Of a stretch of DNA of 49,510 nucleotides, positions 15,886 through 27,243 are shown piece by piece. The notes beneath the pieces were generated by a model. That model saw only the letters and a program-made list of their open reading frames with translations. It had not been told where the DNA came from and did not search any database. Within the stretch, counting starts at the first letter, position 1; each line of letters opens with the position of its first letter. Origin of the DNA: Paracoccus sp. (in: a-proteobacteria) (GTDB lineage Bacteria; Pseudomonadota; Alphaproteobacteria; Rhodobacterales; Rhodobacteraceae); assembly GCF_030604785.1 (NCBI RefSeq), contig NZ_JAUVVF010000027.1, positions 1 to 49,510 of the forward strand. Direction: 5' to 3'. Position numbers and translations under genes: made by a program.

Positions 15886-16365
15886 TCATTCCGACGGTTC
15901 AAGATAGCTGGCAACGCGCTGCGACTGCGCCTCGACCAGATGCAGGGCCTGTTCGTCCAGATCGGTGCGCGTGTTGCGGCTGAGAAAGCAGAACATGCCG
16001 AAGACGCTGCCATCGGCCCGATGAACCGGAACGCTGAGATGGCTGCCGATCGGAATCATCCGCGTGATGGGCAATTCGACAGCGATCGGATGCTGGCTGG
16101 TATCGCCCATCAGGCGCGGCAGGCCGCCATCCAGGATGTGCTTGCAATAGACCTCTCGCAGATCCATCGACTGGCTGGGCTGGATCAGCGCTTCAAGCCC
16201 CGGCGCGCTGACGGCACGGAAGACGGCGCGTTCGTCCACGAATTCAGAAAGATACCCCACCTCCATCCCCAAGGTTTCGCGCACTGTTTCCAGCGTCGTC
16301 TGGATCGCGCAAGCGCGGGTGGCGTCCGCCGCGATCTGCGGCAAAGTGGGGCTGTGCTTCGTCAT
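15886..16365 (-). CDS. GAF domain protein
   Basis: 159 residues from ATG at 16365 with AGGAGGT just upstream; the longer frame is rejected for lack of a site. Almost the whole protein is one GAF sensor domain (about residues 20-155; YLSEFVDERAVFRAV, YCKHILDGGLPRLMGDT, GSHLSVPVHRADGSVFGM). GAF domains bind small ligands, chromophores or haem. No output domain is attached. One Cys (YCKHIL) lies where phytochrome-like GAFs sometimes hold chromophores, but there is no other evidence of bilin binding. It is a stand-alone sensor of unknown signal. Confidence 0.8.
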   Translation of the reverse strand: MTKHSPTLPQIAADATRACAIQTTLETVRETLGMEVGYLSEFVDERAVFRAVSAPGLEALIQPSQSMDLREVYCKHILDGGLPRLMGDTSQHPIAVELPITRMIPIGSHLSVPVHRADGSVFGMFCFLSRNTRTDLDEQALHLVEAQSQRVASYLEPSE

Positions 16366-16441
16366 CGGGAACCTCCTGCGGCTGATCCCGGCCAGACTAA
16401 ACCCGAACCGCTCCTGAACGAGACCGATAGTGCCGACAGAT

Positions 16442-16876
16442 TTAGCGATCCGCCTCGGGCGGCAAGGGCTGGAACAGGGCCGCGACCTGTCGCTCGTGGG
16501 GCTTGAAGCGATGTTCGACCACATAGATGCCCTGCCAGCGGCCCAGCATCATTTGCCCCTTCTGCACGGGAATCTGCAGGCTGACCGGCAGGATCGCGGC
16601 CTTCAGATGGGCCGGCATGTCGTCCGGTCCCTCGTAGCGATGCGTGATCCAGCCCATCGAGGGATGGTCCGCCGGGGGCGCCAGCCGGTCCAGCCAGGCC
16701 AGCATGTCGTGCTGCACCTCGGGATCGGCATTCTCCTGGATCAGAAGCGAGGCCGATGTGTGCCGGATCATCAGCGTCAGAAGCCCGTCGCCCCTGCCCC
16801 GCAGCCAGGTCGCGACCTGATCGGTGATCTCATGGCAGCGCGGACCATGCGTCGTGACCGTGAAACTTGTCATCAT
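16442..16876 (-). CDS. YjbQ/UPF0047 family protein
   Basis: 144 residues. The family is recognised from HEITDQVATWL, LMIRHTSASLLIQEN, DMLAWLDRLAPP and the C-terminal GRWQGIYVVEHR. Members can show weak thiamine-phosphate synthase activity, but the physiological role is uncertain. The start overlaps the rmuC stop by 4 bases, so translation is coupled to rmuC. Confidence 0.9.
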   Translation of the reverse strand: MMTSFTVTTHGPRCHEITDQVATWLRGRGDGLLTLMIRHTSASLLIQENADPEVQHDMLAWLDRLAPPADHPSMGWITHRYEGPDDMPAHLKAAILPVSLQIPVQKGQMMLGRWQGIYVVEHRFKPHERQVAALFQPLPPEADR

Positions 16877-18339
16877 GGCGCGGCCCCCGACATGGGCAAC
16901 GCGGGCGGTTCGTCCTCGGGGTCGTGGTCCATGGTGATCTGCTTGCTGGCCCGGGCGCCGAGGCCCCGCAGCATCTCGACCTGCCGGATCACGTTGCCCG
17001 AGCCGCGCGACAGCCGGTCCAGCGCCTGACCCTGCGCCTTGTTGGCCTGATCCAGCGCGCGGCTGACGGCCTCCATCGCGTCGATCACGCCGGCCAGCTT
17101 GTCGTAAAGCGCCCCGGCCCGGCGCGCGATTTCGGCGGCGTTGCTTTCGCGCCGCTCGACCGCCCAGATATGTTCGACCGTGCGCAGGGTCAGCATCAGC
17201 GTCGTGGGCGTGGTCAGGCCGACCCGCCGCTCCATCGCGAAGGCGGCCAGCGAGGGATCGGCGCGCAAGGCCTCCGAGAAGGCGCCCTCGATGGGCACGA
17301 ACATCAGGACGTAGTCCACAGCGCCGTCATCCAGCCGCTGATAGCCGCGATCCGAAAGCTGCGTGACATGGGCGCGCATCGCGGCCACATGGCGACGCAG
17401 GGCTGCCTGTGCCTCGGCGGGGTCGTCATGGGTGACGGCGATCTCGTAATCGTTCAGCGAGACCTTGCTGTCGATCACCATGACCTTGCCGCGCGGCATC
17501 TTGACCACCACGTCGGGCCGCCACAGCTTGCCGTCGCCGTCGCGCCAGCTGGATTGCATGTCGTAATGCGTGCCGGCCAGCAGGCCCGAATCCTCAAGGA
17601 TGCGTTCCAGCACCATCTCGCCCCAGGCGCCTTGGCGCTGCTTGTCGCCTTTCAGCGCGCGGGTCAGCGCCACGGCCTCGCGGCTGATCTGCTCGCTGCG
17701 CTGGTGCAGTGACAGGATATGCTCGCGCAGGCGGACAGCCTCTTCGTCAAGGATGCGGTTCCGGCTGCTGAGTTCGGTCTGAAAGCGGTGAACCTGCTCG
17801 CGGAAGGGCGTCAGCAGCGCGTTCAGCTGATCGTTCTGGCTTTTCTGCAGATCGGCCTGCTGGTTGCGCAGCGTCTCGGCCGACAGCAGCTTGAACTGGC
17901 CGGTCATCTCCTCGCGCAGGGCGCGCAGCGTGGCGACCTCGCGGGCGCTGGCCTCTCGGTCCTTCTCGGCGGCCAGACGCGTCTCGGCCAGGCGCGTTTC
18001 CAGCGCGGCATGATCGCGACGGGCCTGATGCAGCGCGTCCGTCAGACTGTCGCGTTCCTCGGACAGTTCCGACAGGCGCGCGGCCTGCACATCCAGCCGC
18101 GCCTCGATCTGGCCCAGCCGCATCTCGGCCTGATGGGCACGGATGCCCGTCTGGGCGGCCTGATCCTCGGCCTGGGCACGCAGACGGTCGGCCGCGGCCA
18201 GCCGATCCTCGGACAGGGCCGCACGCTGTCCCGCCTGCGTCGCACGGCGCCAGAACAGCAAGACCGCCGCCAGCAGGACAAGCGACAGGATCTGCCATGG
18301 CAAGGCTCCGTTGACCGCAGGTCCAAGCGTATCCGACAT
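16873..18339 (-). CDS. rmuC: DNA recombination protein RmuC
   Basis: 488 residues from ATG at 18339, preceded by AGGGGGA. One membrane segment near residues 13-30 is followed by a long coiled coil (about 35-190), then the RmuC nuclease-like domain (about 200-440) with GAWGEMVLERILEDSGL, RPDVVVKMPRGKVMVIDSK and VPIEGAFSEAL. RmuC limits rearrangement at inverted repeats in E. coli, and its core resembles restriction-type PD-(D/E)xK nucleases. It overlaps yjbQ by 4 bases. Confidence 0.94.
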   Translation of the reverse strand: MSDTLGPAVNGALPWQILSLVLLAAVLLFWRRATQAGQRAALSEDRLAAADRLRAQAEDQAAQTGIRAHQAEMRLGQIEARLDVQAARLSELSEERDSLTDALHQARRDHAALETRLAETRLAAEKDREASAREVATLRALREEMTGQFKLLSAETLRNQQADLQKSQNDQLNALLTPFREQVHRFQTELSSRNRILDEEAVRLREHILSLHQRSEQISREAVALTRALKGDKQRQGAWGEMVLERILEDSGLLAGTHYDMQSSWRDGDGKLWRPDVVVKMPRGKVMVIDSKVSLNDYEIAVTHDDPAEAQAALRRHVAAMRAHVTQLSDRGYQRLDDGAVDYVLMFVPIEGAFSEALRADPSLAAFAMERRVGLTTPTTLMLTLRTVEHIWAVERRESNAAEIARRAGALYDKLAGVIDAMEAVSRALDQANKAQGQALDRLSRGSGNVIRQVEMLRGLGARASKQITMDHDPEDEPPALPMSGAAP

Positions 18340-18396
18340 GGCAATCCCCCTGAAAATGCGGCCAGTGTTCACATTTTGTGCCGCAAGACAAGGGCG

Positions 18397-18811
18397 CTAG
18401 CCTGGCAGCATCCGCAGAAAGCTGACGACGCTGCCCGCATAATCCCCCGGATTCACGGTCGAACTGCCCGAGCGGGCGAACCAGTCCATCAGCGACATCT
18501 GATCGCGGTCGGAATAGCGCATCGTCCAGTCCCGGAACAGACGGTGTTCCAGCGGACCCGAGGACAGGATCTGCACCGCGTCATGGCGGCGGTCCCGCAT
18601 CAGCAGTGCCAGCACCTCGCGCAGGGCCGGGGCCGGGCCTTCCAGCCATTGGAAGAACAGGCCCGATTCGTGGTGCAGGCAGCCGGTGAGGGCCAGATCG
18701 CGGTTGCGATCCCGCGCCGAGGCGAGGATGGCGCGCATGTCGTCATCGCTCAGCCAAGGTGCGGCATTGCTGCGGTAAAGCAGGAAAGAAAGTCCGGTCA
18801 GTCCATCAAGC

Positions 18812-18822
<11 letters not shown>
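18397..18822 (-). CDS. BLUF-domain blue-light receptor
   Basis: 141 residues. The full FAD-binding BLUF domain is visible, with key residues Tyr16 (LLYRSNA), Asn40 ([12 protein letters not shown]) and Gln58 (LFFQWLEG); each is exactly 5 less than Tyr21/Asn45/Gln63 of AppA. Trp100-x-Met102 matches AppA Trp104-x-Met106. About 35 residues follow the core, too short for an enzymatic output domain, so it probably acts through a protein partner. The start is TTG at 18822, inside the last codons of rpoD (11-base overlap), without a clear ribosome binding site. No in-frame ATG lies before the domain. Confidence 0.9.
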
Positions 18823-20791
<1,969 letters not shown>

Positions 20792-20859
20792 CAACGGCTC
20801 CCTTTTCAGCGGTCTGGCAGCGATTCGCGAGGAAACCGAATCGGCGCTTGAGACCAAGA

Positions 20860-20887
20860 TATCTAGCCTGCTTCGAGGTCGAATCAA
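20860..20887 (-). promoter_or_regulatory. Predicted rpoD promoter with GANTC in the -35 element
   Basis: On the minus strand, TTGATTC (20887-20881), 13 bases, then GCTAGATA (20867-20860). This closely fits the Caulobacter sigma-73 consensus TTGACGS-N10-14-GCTANAWC (7 of 8 in the -10). The -35 contains GATTC, a GANTC methylation site. Three more GANTC sites lie at 20822, 20838 and 20906. Confidence 0.5.
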
Positions 20888-20941
20888 AGACCGGCCCCAA
20901 GTGATGATTCGCAAAGCTGCGCGAGCGGCGGGCGGCAGCCC

Positions 20942-22864
20942 TTAGCGTCGCGGAGGCTTGCGCCAGATCTGACCCGATAACCAGTCCGACAGCTGCGCGG
21001 CCAAGGCATCGCGATCCTCGTTCAGGTCGCCCGTCGTCTCGATCTCGGGGCGCTCGGCGCGGTGGCGGGCGCGGGCGATCTGGCTGATACGCCAGGTCAG
21101 ACCCTCGTCGGCCTCGCCCTGGATCTCTGACTCGGCGCGCGCCAGTTCCGATTGCGCGGCGCGTTCAGCCTCGAGCCGGTCCAGAAGATTGCCCAGAATG
21201 GCGGATGCGGCCTCGTCCTGCTGCTGTTCGATGACGGTCGGGGTCAGCCCCAGATGGGAATCGCGCCTTAGCCTGTCAAGGCAGCGCGAACCTTCGGGCG
21301 TGCTGCCCTGTGTCAGCAGATCGTGCAGCAGGGCGGCGCGCTCGGGGTCATGCGGCATCAGGCGTTCCAGCCGCGCCTCGACCGGAGGGATGCAGGCCGG
21401 GCGCAGGGCGCAGATCAGGAGCGCCGCGCCTTCCAGCAGGTCGGCGCCGCGTTCGGGCACGGCCACCGGGACGGGGGTGCTCGTCGCCCGCGGGGCCGTC
21501 GAGGCCCCTTGGCGCCGGGCCGGGCTGCGCCCGGCCGCGCCCCGTCCGGAACCGGTCCGCCCCGAACCCGATGGCCGCCCGCCGCTGAAGAGAGCCCACC
21601 GCTTGTCGCGGATTTCCTGCTGGTAATGGCTGCGCGTCAGCTCGTCGGGGATGCGGGCGATGGCCTCGGACAGGCGGCGATCCAGCGCGGCCTTGCGTTC
21701 AGGGCTGTCAAAGACCTGCCCCTCGGTCTCGCGCGACCACAGCAGATCGACCAGAGGCCGTGCCTGATCCAGAAGCGCGCCCATCGCGCCCGGACCCGCG
21801 GCCTTGATCAGGTCGTCCGGGTCCTGACCGGAAGGCAGCATGACGAAGCGCAGGGCCTGACCCGGCCCGGTCAGCGGCAGCGCCAGATCGATCAGGCGCT
21901 GCGCCGCGCGCTGGCCCGCCGCATCGCCATCGAGCGCGATCACAGGCTCGGGCGAGACGCGCCACATCAGGCGAAGCTGTTCCTCGGTGATCGCGGTGCC
22001 CAAGGGGGCGACGGCGCCTTCGAACCCCGCGCGGGCCAGCGCGATGACGTCCATATAGCCCTCGGCCACGATCAGGCGCTGGCCCTTGGCCACCGCCGAG
22101 CGGGCGGGGCCCAGATTGTAGAGGTTGCGCCCCTTGTCGAAGAGCGGCGTCTCCGGGCTGTTAAGGTATTTCGCCCGCGCATTCGGATCCATGGCGCGGC
22201 CGCCAAAGCCGATGCAGCGCCCCTGCCCGTCGCGAATCGGAAAGATGATGCGCCCCCGGAACCGGTCATAGGCCGCCCCGCCGCCATCGGGGCGCGCGGA
22301 CATGCCGGCCTCGACGATCTGGTCCTCAGGGAAGCCCTTTTCGCGCAGCGCGGCGGTCAGGGCCGTGCGCTGGTCGGGGGCGAAGCCGATCTCGAACCGC
22401 TCCAGCGCCGCGTTGTCCAGACCGCGCCGAGCCAGGTAGTCGCGCGCCTCGGCGGCGGCCGAGGTCTGAAGCTGCAGGCGGAACCAGCGGCAGGCGGCCT
22501 CGGTCACATCCAGCAGCGTCTTGCGGCGGTCGGTGCGTTCGCGGGCGCGGGGGTCGGGTTCGGGCATCGACAGCCCGGCCTCGGCGGCCAGCAGCTTGAC
22601 CGCATCCATGAATTCCAGCCCGTCATGGTCGCGCAGGAAGCTGACCACGTCGCCCTTGGCGTGGCAGCCGAAGCAGTAATAGAACCCCTTCTGGTCGTCG
22701 CAATGGAAGCTGGCCGACTTTTCCTGATGGAACGGACAGGGCGCCCACCAATCGCCGCGCGCCTGGTTCGACTTGCGCAGATCCCATGTGACCTTGCGGC
22801 CGATCACGCGGCTGATCGGAACGCGGTTGCGAATCTCGTCGAGGAAGCCGGGGGGCAGGGACAT
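20942..22864 (-). CDS. dnaG: DNA primase
   Basis: 640 residues from ATG at 22864 (MSLPPGFLDEIR, the usual start in this family); an in-frame ATG at 22882 is possible. The CHC2 zinc ligands are C43, H46, C64 and C67 (CPFHQEK, YYCFGC). A TOPRIM core follows (about 250-345; IVAEGYMDVIALARAGF, IALDGDAAGQRAAQR). A low-complexity Gly/Arg/Pro linker (about 430-475) precedes the C-terminal DnaB-binding region. It makes RNA primers at the replication fork. It is upstream of rpoD, the conserved dnaG-rpoD order. Confidence 0.97.
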   Translation of the reverse strand: MSLPPGFLDEIRNRVPISRVIGRKVTWDLRKSNQARGDWWAPCPFHQEKSASFHCDDQKGFYYCFGCHAKGDVVSFLRDHDGLEFMDAVKLLAAEAGLSMPEPDPRARERTDRRKTLLDVTEAACRWFRLQLQTSAAAEARDYLARRGLDNAALERFEIGFAPDQRTALTAALREKGFPEDQIVEAGMSARPDGGGAAYDRFRGRIIFPIRDGQGRCIGFGGRAMDPNARAKYLNSPETPLFDKGRNLYNLGPARSAVAKGQRLIVAEGYMDVIALARAGFEGAVAPLGTAITEEQLRLMWRVSPEPVIALDGDAAGQRAAQRLIDLALPLTGPGQALRFVMLPSGQDPDDLIKAAGPGAMGALLDQARPLVDLLWSRETEGQVFDSPERKAALDRRLSEAIARIPDELTRSHYQQEIRDKRWALFSGGRPSGSGRTGSGRGAAGRSPARRQGASTAPRATSTPVPVAVPERGADLLEGAALLICALRPACIPPVEARLERLMPHDPERAALLHDLLTQGSTPEGSRCLDRLRRDSHLGLTPTVIEQQQDEAASAILGNLLDRLEAERAAQSELARAESEIQGEADEGLTWRISQIARARHRAERPEIETTGDLNEDRDALAAQLSDWLSGQIWRKPPRR

Positions 22865-22918
22865 GGTGCGATTATCCGGCATGAGGCGCTGCCCGGCAAG
22901 CGGGCGATCGGTCAGACC

Positions 22919-23506
22919 CTATGCGGCCCCCACGGCCCCGCGCGCAAGACCCCAGTAGATCTGCGCGATCCGGTCACGGTCCAGTCGGCCGCCCTCGCGA
23001 TACCAGTTCGTGACCCCGGTCAGCATGGCGATCAGCGCCAGCGTGGTCAGCTTGACATCCTCGATCCGCATCACGCCCGCCGCCACGCCGTCGCGCAGGA
23101 TGCGTTCCAGCATCGCCTCGTATTGCCCGCGCAGGGCCGCGATGCGGGCGAAATTTTCGGGCGTGAGGTTGCGAAGCTCCATGTAGGACAGAAAGACCGA
23201 ATCGGGGTGGTCGATGCTGAAGCCGATGTGGAAGCGCACGAAACGTTCCAGCCGCGCCAGCGGATCAGCCGCCGGATCGTCGCACCAGGCGTCCAGCAGG
23301 TCCTGCATATGGCTTTCCAGAAGATCATGCAGCAGCGCCTGCTTGTCGGGCGTATAGGCGTAAAGCGCGCCGGCCTGCACGCCCACCGCCGCCGCGATCT
23401 GGCGCATGGACACGGCCGCATAGCCCTGCCGCGCAAACAGGCGGCGGGCTTCGTCGCGAAGCAGGGGGCCGGTGATTTCGGCGCGGGAACCTTGTGTGCG
23501 GGCCAT
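22919..23506 (-). CDS. TetR family transcriptional regulator
   Basis: 195 residues. The N-terminal TetR helix-turn-helix is clear (VSMRQIAAAVGVQAGALYAY, about residues 32-51), followed by an all-helical ligand domain. TetR proteins usually repress divergent or own genes. Upstream lies a divergent lipoprotein-lldD pair, 76 bases away; downstream is dnaG in the same direction. Target and ligand are not known. Confidence 0.9.
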   Translation of the reverse strand: MARTQGSRAEITGPLLRDEARRLFARQGYAAVSMRQIAAAVGVQAGALYAYTPDKQALLHDLLESHMQDLLDAWCDDPAADPLARLERFVRFHIGFSIDHPDSVFLSYMELRNLTPENFARIAALRGQYEAMLERILRDGVAAGVMRIEDVKLTTLALIAMLTGVTNWYREGGRLDRDRIAQIYWGLARGAVGAA

Positions 23507-23582
23507 GCCCGTTCATAGCGCCCGCCCGCTGCCGCGAAAAGCTGCCATTGCCGCGACCGTGGGCTGGGCCTAGGGTTGCCCC

Positions 23583-23855
23583 ATGATCCTGCGCGCCCTG
23601 CCCCTATGCCTTGCCGCCCTGACCGCCGCCTGCGCCGAGCGCGGCGAATATCCGCGCCTTCTGCCCACGGCCGAGGTGCTGGCCGAACCGGCCCTGCCGG
23701 CCCATGCAGCACCGGCCGCCACGCCCGAGGGCGCGGCCCGGACCGAGGCCGATACCCTGTCGCGCGCCGAGGCCCTGCTGCGCCGCGCCGGGGGACTGCG
23801 CGGACCGGTGATCGAGCCCAGCCTGCGCGACCGCCTGACCGGCGCGGGCGGGTGA
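23583..23855 (+). CDS. Small putative lipoprotein, unknown function
   Basis: 90 residues. The lipobox LTAAC gives lipidated Cys17; the mature part is Ala/Pro-rich and ends in a basic, helical segment (SRAEALLRRAGGLRGP). I recognise no named domain. The pattern resembles short conserved lipoproteins of Rhodobacteraceae. It lies divergent from the TetR gene and 55 bases before lldD. Confidence 0.65.
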   Translation: MILRALPLCLAALTAACAERGEYPRLLPTAEVLAEPALPAHAAPAATPEGAARTEADTLSRAEALLRRAGGLRGPVIEPSLRDRLTGAGG

Positions 23856-23910
23856 TTGCGCCAAGGCGTGCCGACTGGTAAGGAAACCTGACCAGATCCC
23901 GGAGAGCCTC

Positions 23911-25077
23911 ATGCCCGCCATCACCTGCATCGAAGACCTCAAGGCGCTGCACCGCGCCCGCGCGCCGAAAATGTTCTACGACTACGCGGAATCGGGCAGC
24001 TATACCGAACAGACCTTCCGCGAGAACTGCACCGATTTCGCGCGGCTGCGCCTGCGCCAGAAGGTGGCCGTGGACATGTCGAACCGCAATCTGGCGGCGC
24101 AGATGGTGGGGCTGCCGGTCTCGATGCCGGTCGGGCTGGCACCGGTCGGGCTGACCGGGATGCAGCATGCCGATGGCGAGATCCTGGCCGCCCGCGCGGC
24201 CGAGGCCTTCGGCGTGCCCTTCTGCCTGTCCACCATGTCGATCTGTTCCATCGAGGACGTGGCCGAACACACCACCAAGCCCTTCATGTTCCAGCTTTAC
24301 GTCATGAAGGATCAGGACTTCCTGGCCGCGATCATCGAACGCGCCAAGGCCGCGAAATGCAGCGCGCTGGTCCTGACGCTGGACCTGCAGATCCTGGGGC
24401 AGCGACACAAGGACCTGAAGAACGGCCTGTCCGCCCCGCCCCGGATGACGCTGCCGGTGATGCTGGATCTGGCGACCCGCTGGAGGTGGGGCCTGAAGAT
24501 GCTTCAGACTAGGCGGCGCGGCTTCGGCAACATCGTCGGCCATGCCAAGGGCGTGGGCGACACGCGATCGCTGATGAGCTGGACGGCCGAGCAGTTCGAC
24601 GAGCGGCTCGACTGGGACAAGATCGCCGCGATCCGCGACATGTGGGGCGGCAAGCTGATCCTCAAGGGCATTCTGGACCCCGAGGATGCGCGCATCGCCG
24701 CCGATTTCGGGGCGGATGCCATCGTGGTCAGCAATCATGGCGGGCGCCAGCTGGACGGGGCGCTGTCCTCGATCCGGATGCTGCCCCATATCGTGCGCGC
24801 GGTTGGCGACCGGGTCGAGATCCACATGGACAGCGGCATCCGGTCCGGGCAGGACGTGCTGAAGGCGCTGGCCATGGGCGCGGACGCGGCCTGGATCGGC
24901 CGCGCCTGGCTGCATGGCCTGGGCGCGATGGGCCAGCCCGGCGTGACCCGCGCGCTGGAGATCATCCGCAAGGAACTGGACGTGACGATGGCGCTCTGCG
25001 GCGAACGCGACGTGGCCGCGCTTGGCCGGCACAACCTGCTGGTGCCACACGGCTTCGAGACCGAATACGGCGCCTGA
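23911..25077 (+). CDS. lldD: FMN-dependent alpha-hydroxy-acid dehydrogenase, L-lactate dehydrogenase type
   Basis: 388 residues, start preceded by GGAGAG. This is an FMN TIM barrel of the LldD/glycolate oxidase family. Seen are FYDYAESGSYTE at the start, PVGLAPVGLTGMQHADGE, the FMN segment FMFQLYVMKDQD, the catalytic SNHGGRQLDG with the proton-abstracting His, and the phosphate loop DSGIRSGQDVLKAL. Family enzymes oxidise L-lactate or related 2-hydroxy acids and pass electrons to quinone or cytochrome. L-lactate is the likeliest substrate given the length and the basic KMLQTRRRGF loop, but another 2-hydroxy acid is possible. Confidence 0.9.
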   Translation: MPAITCIEDLKALHRARAPKMFYDYAESGSYTEQTFRENCTDFARLRLRQKVAVDMSNRNLAAQMVGLPVSMPVGLAPVGLTGMQHADGEILAARAAEAFGVPFCLSTMSICSIEDVAEHTTKPFMFQLYVMKDQDFLAAIIERAKAAKCSALVLTLDLQILGQRHKDLKNGLSAPPRMTLPVMLDLATRWRWGLKMLQTRRRGFGNIVGHAKGVGDTRSLMSWTAEQFDERLDWDKIAAIRDMWGGKLILKGILDPEDARIAADFGADAIVVSNHGGRQLDGALSSIRMLPHIVRAVGDRVEIHMDSGIRSGQDVLKALAMGADAAWIGRAWLHGLGAMGQPGVTRALEIIRKELDVTMALCGERDVAALGRHNLLVPHGFETEYGA

Positions 25078-25198
25078 CGCGCCCCTGTTCCGGGCGCAAA
25101 AGGGGCTTCACATCCGCGCTGTCCTGCGATAAGGGCCACGACTTGTCGTCATGCACCCTGGAGGATGGCGACACCAACAACGGATAAGGAATACGATC

Positions 25199-25804
25199 AT
25201 GGCCAAAGAGATCCCGGATCTGGTGGCCGAGCCGCGCGCGGGGACAGGCAAGGGAGCCGCCCGCCAAGCTCGCCGCGAAGGCAAGGTGCCCGGCATCGTC
25301 TATGGGGACAACAAGGACCCCGTGTCGATCCAGTTCGACTTCAACAAGCTGCTGACCACGCTGCGCGCGGGCCGCTTCATGTCCACCCTGTGGAACCTGA
25401 AGGTCGACGGCCAGGATGACGTGCGCGTCGTCTGCCGTGGTGTCCAGCGCGATGTCGTCAAGGATCTGCCGATCCACATCGACTTCATGCGCCTGCGCCG
25501 CACCTCGAAGGTGAACCTGTTCATCCCGGTCGAGTTCATCAACCAGGACAAGTGCCCCGGCCTCAAGCGCGGCGGCACGCTGGTGACGGTCCGCGCCGAG
25601 GTCGAGCTGGTCGTGACCGCGGGTGACATCCCCGATCACATCACCGTCGATCTGGAAGGCCTGGATGTCGGCGCCACGATCCATATCGAGGACGTGACGC
25701 TGCCCGAAGGCGCCAAGCCCACCATCGACCGCAACTTCGTCATCGCGAACATCGCAGCCCCGTCGGCGCTGCGTTCGGACGACGCCGAGGAAGCCGCGGA
25801 ATAA
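25199..25804 (+). CDS. rplY: Ribosomal protein L25/Ctc (long form)
   Basis: 201 residues from ATG at 25199, with AAGGA about 9 bases upstream. The N-terminal 5S-rRNA-binding L25 domain (about 5-92; [20 protein letters not shown]) is followed by the TL5/Ctc C-terminal beta domain (about 98-185). This two-domain form is normal for alphaproteobacteria. A clean terminator follows at 25834. pth, its frequent neighbour, is not present. Confidence 0.96.
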   Translation: MAKEIPDLVAEPRAGTGKGAARQARREGKVPGIVYGDNKDPVSIQFDFNKLLTTLRAGRFMSTLWNLKVDGQDDVRVVCRGVQRDVVKDLPIHIDFMRLRRTSKVNLFIPVEFINQDKCPGLKRGGTLVTVRAEVELVVTAGDIPDHITVDLEGLDVGATIHIEDVTLPEGAKPTIDRNFVIANIAAPSALRSDDAEEAAE

Positions 25805-25833
25805 TCTCCGCGCGCTTCGGTCGCATCAGACAG

Positions 25834-25858
25834 GGGGCGGTGCCATGGGCGCCGCCCC
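25834..25858 (+). terminator. Rho-independent terminator of rplY
   Basis: 11-bp stem GGGGCGGTGCC / GGCGCCGCCCC with one G-T pair and a 3-base loop, followed by TTT. It lies 29 bases after the rplY stop. Confidence 0.8.
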
Positions 25859-25905
25859 TTTCCATTCAGCGCAGCCTTTGCTAGCCCGCTTGCATGGAGA
25901 CACGC

Positions 25906-27243
25906 ATGGAACCCGTCCACATCATCGGCGCCGGCCTCGCCGGATCCGAGGCAGCCTGGCAGATCGCCCGTGCCGGCGTCCCGGTCGTCCTGCACGAGAT
26001 GCGCCCCGCCAAAGGCACCTTCGCGCACCGCACCGGCGACTGCGCCGAGATGGTCTGCTCGAACAGCTTCCGCTCGGACGACGACGTGATGAACGCCGTC
26101 GGCCAGCTGCACTGGGAGATGCGGGCGGCAGCCGGGCTGATCATGCAGATGGCCGCCCGCCACCGCCTGCCTGCGGGCGGCGCGCTGGCCGTGGACCGCG
26201 ACGCCTTCTCGGCCGCCGTGACCGAGGCGCTGCGGGCCGAGCCGCTGGTCACGATCCAGCCCGGCGAGATCACCGAACTGCCGGACAGCGGCAACTGGAT
26301 CGTGGCGACGGGGCCGCTGACCTCGGATGCGCTGGCCGGCGCGATCCGCCGGCTCACCGGCACCGAGGCGCTGGCCTTCTTCGACGCGATCGCGCCGATC
26401 GTCCACGCCGAGACGATCGACATGTCCGTCGCGTGGGAGCAGTCGCGCTATGACAAGGGCGAGTCGCTGGCCGAGCAGAAGGCCTACATCAACTGCCCGA
26501 TGACCAGGGCCGAATACGAGGCCTTCATCGACGCCCTGCTGGCCGCCGAGAAGACCGAGTTCCACGAGGGCGAGACGGCGGGCTATTTCGACGGCTGCCT
26601 GCCGATCGAGGTCATGGCCGAGCGCGGCCGCGAGACCTTGCGCCACGGCCCGATGAAGCCCGTCGGCCTGACCAACGCCCACCGGCCAGAGGAGAAGCCC
26701 TACGCCGTCGTCCAGCTGCGGCGGGACAACGCGCTCGGCACGCTCTACAACATCGTCGGCTTCCAGACCAAGATGAAGTACGGCGCGCAGACCCAGGTCT
26801 TCCGCATGATCCCGGGCCTGCAGGACGCCAGCTTCGCCCGCCTCGGCGGGATCCACAGGAACAGCTTCCTCAATTCGCCCACGCTGCTCGACGACCGGAT
26901 GCGCCTGCGCCTCGCGCCGCATCTGCGCTTTGCCGGGCAGGTCACGGGAGTCGAGGGCTATGTCGAAAGCGCCGCGATGGGCCTTCTGGCGGGCCGCATG
27001 GCCGCCGCGCAGGCCCTAGGGCGCGATTTGCCGCCCCCGCCCGTCACCACCGCGATGGGCGCGCTGGTCAACCACATCACCGGCGGTGCCGAGGCCAGGA
27101 CGTTCCAGCCGATGAACGTGAACTTCGGCCTCTTCCCGCCGCTCGAGGAGGCGAGGGGCGGCCGCCGCGGCCGCAAGGACCGTTATCCGGCCTACACGCA
27201 GCGCGCCAAGGACGATTTCGGGGCATGGCTGGCGGCGAGCTGA
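25906..27243 (+). CDS. trmFO: Methylenetetrahydrofolate-tRNA-(uracil-5-)-methyltransferase TrmFO
   Basis: 445 residues from ATG at 25906 with GGAGA about 5 bases upstream; ATG at 25894 would take in that site. TrmFO methylates U54 of tRNA to ribothymidine using methylenetetrahydrofolate and FAD. Seen are the FAD-binding [59 protein letters not shown] and [14 protein letters not shown]. The last 19 bases overlap gluQ, so the two tRNA-modification genes are coupled. Confidence 0.96.
   Translation: MEPVHIIGAGLAGSEAAWQIARAGVPVVLHEMRPAKGTFAHRTGDCAEMVCSNSFRSDDDVMNAVGQLHWEMRAAAGLIMQMAARHRLPAGGALAVDRDAFSAAVTEALRAEPLVTIQPGEITELPDSGNWIVATGPLTSDALAGAIRRLTGTEALAFFDAIAPIVHAETIDMSVAWEQSRYDKGESLAEQKAYINCPMTRAEYEAFIDALLAAEKTEFHEGETAGYFDGCLPIEVMAERGRETLRHGPMKPVGLTNAHRPEEKPYAVVQLRRDNALGTLYNIVGFQTKMKYGAQTQVFRMIPGLQDASFARLGGIHRNSFLNSPTLLDDRMRLRLAPHLRFAGQVTGVEGYVESAAMGLLAGRMAAAQALGRDLPPPPVTTAMGALVNHITGGAEARTFQPMNVNFGLFPPLEEARGGRRGRKDRYPAYTQRAKDDFGAWLAAS

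Noticed and set aside
25165..25419. Alternative frame over the rplY start ([10 protein letters not shown])
   Set aside because: The GGAGG touches the ATG directly, and the frame becomes an out-of-frame shadow of rplY.
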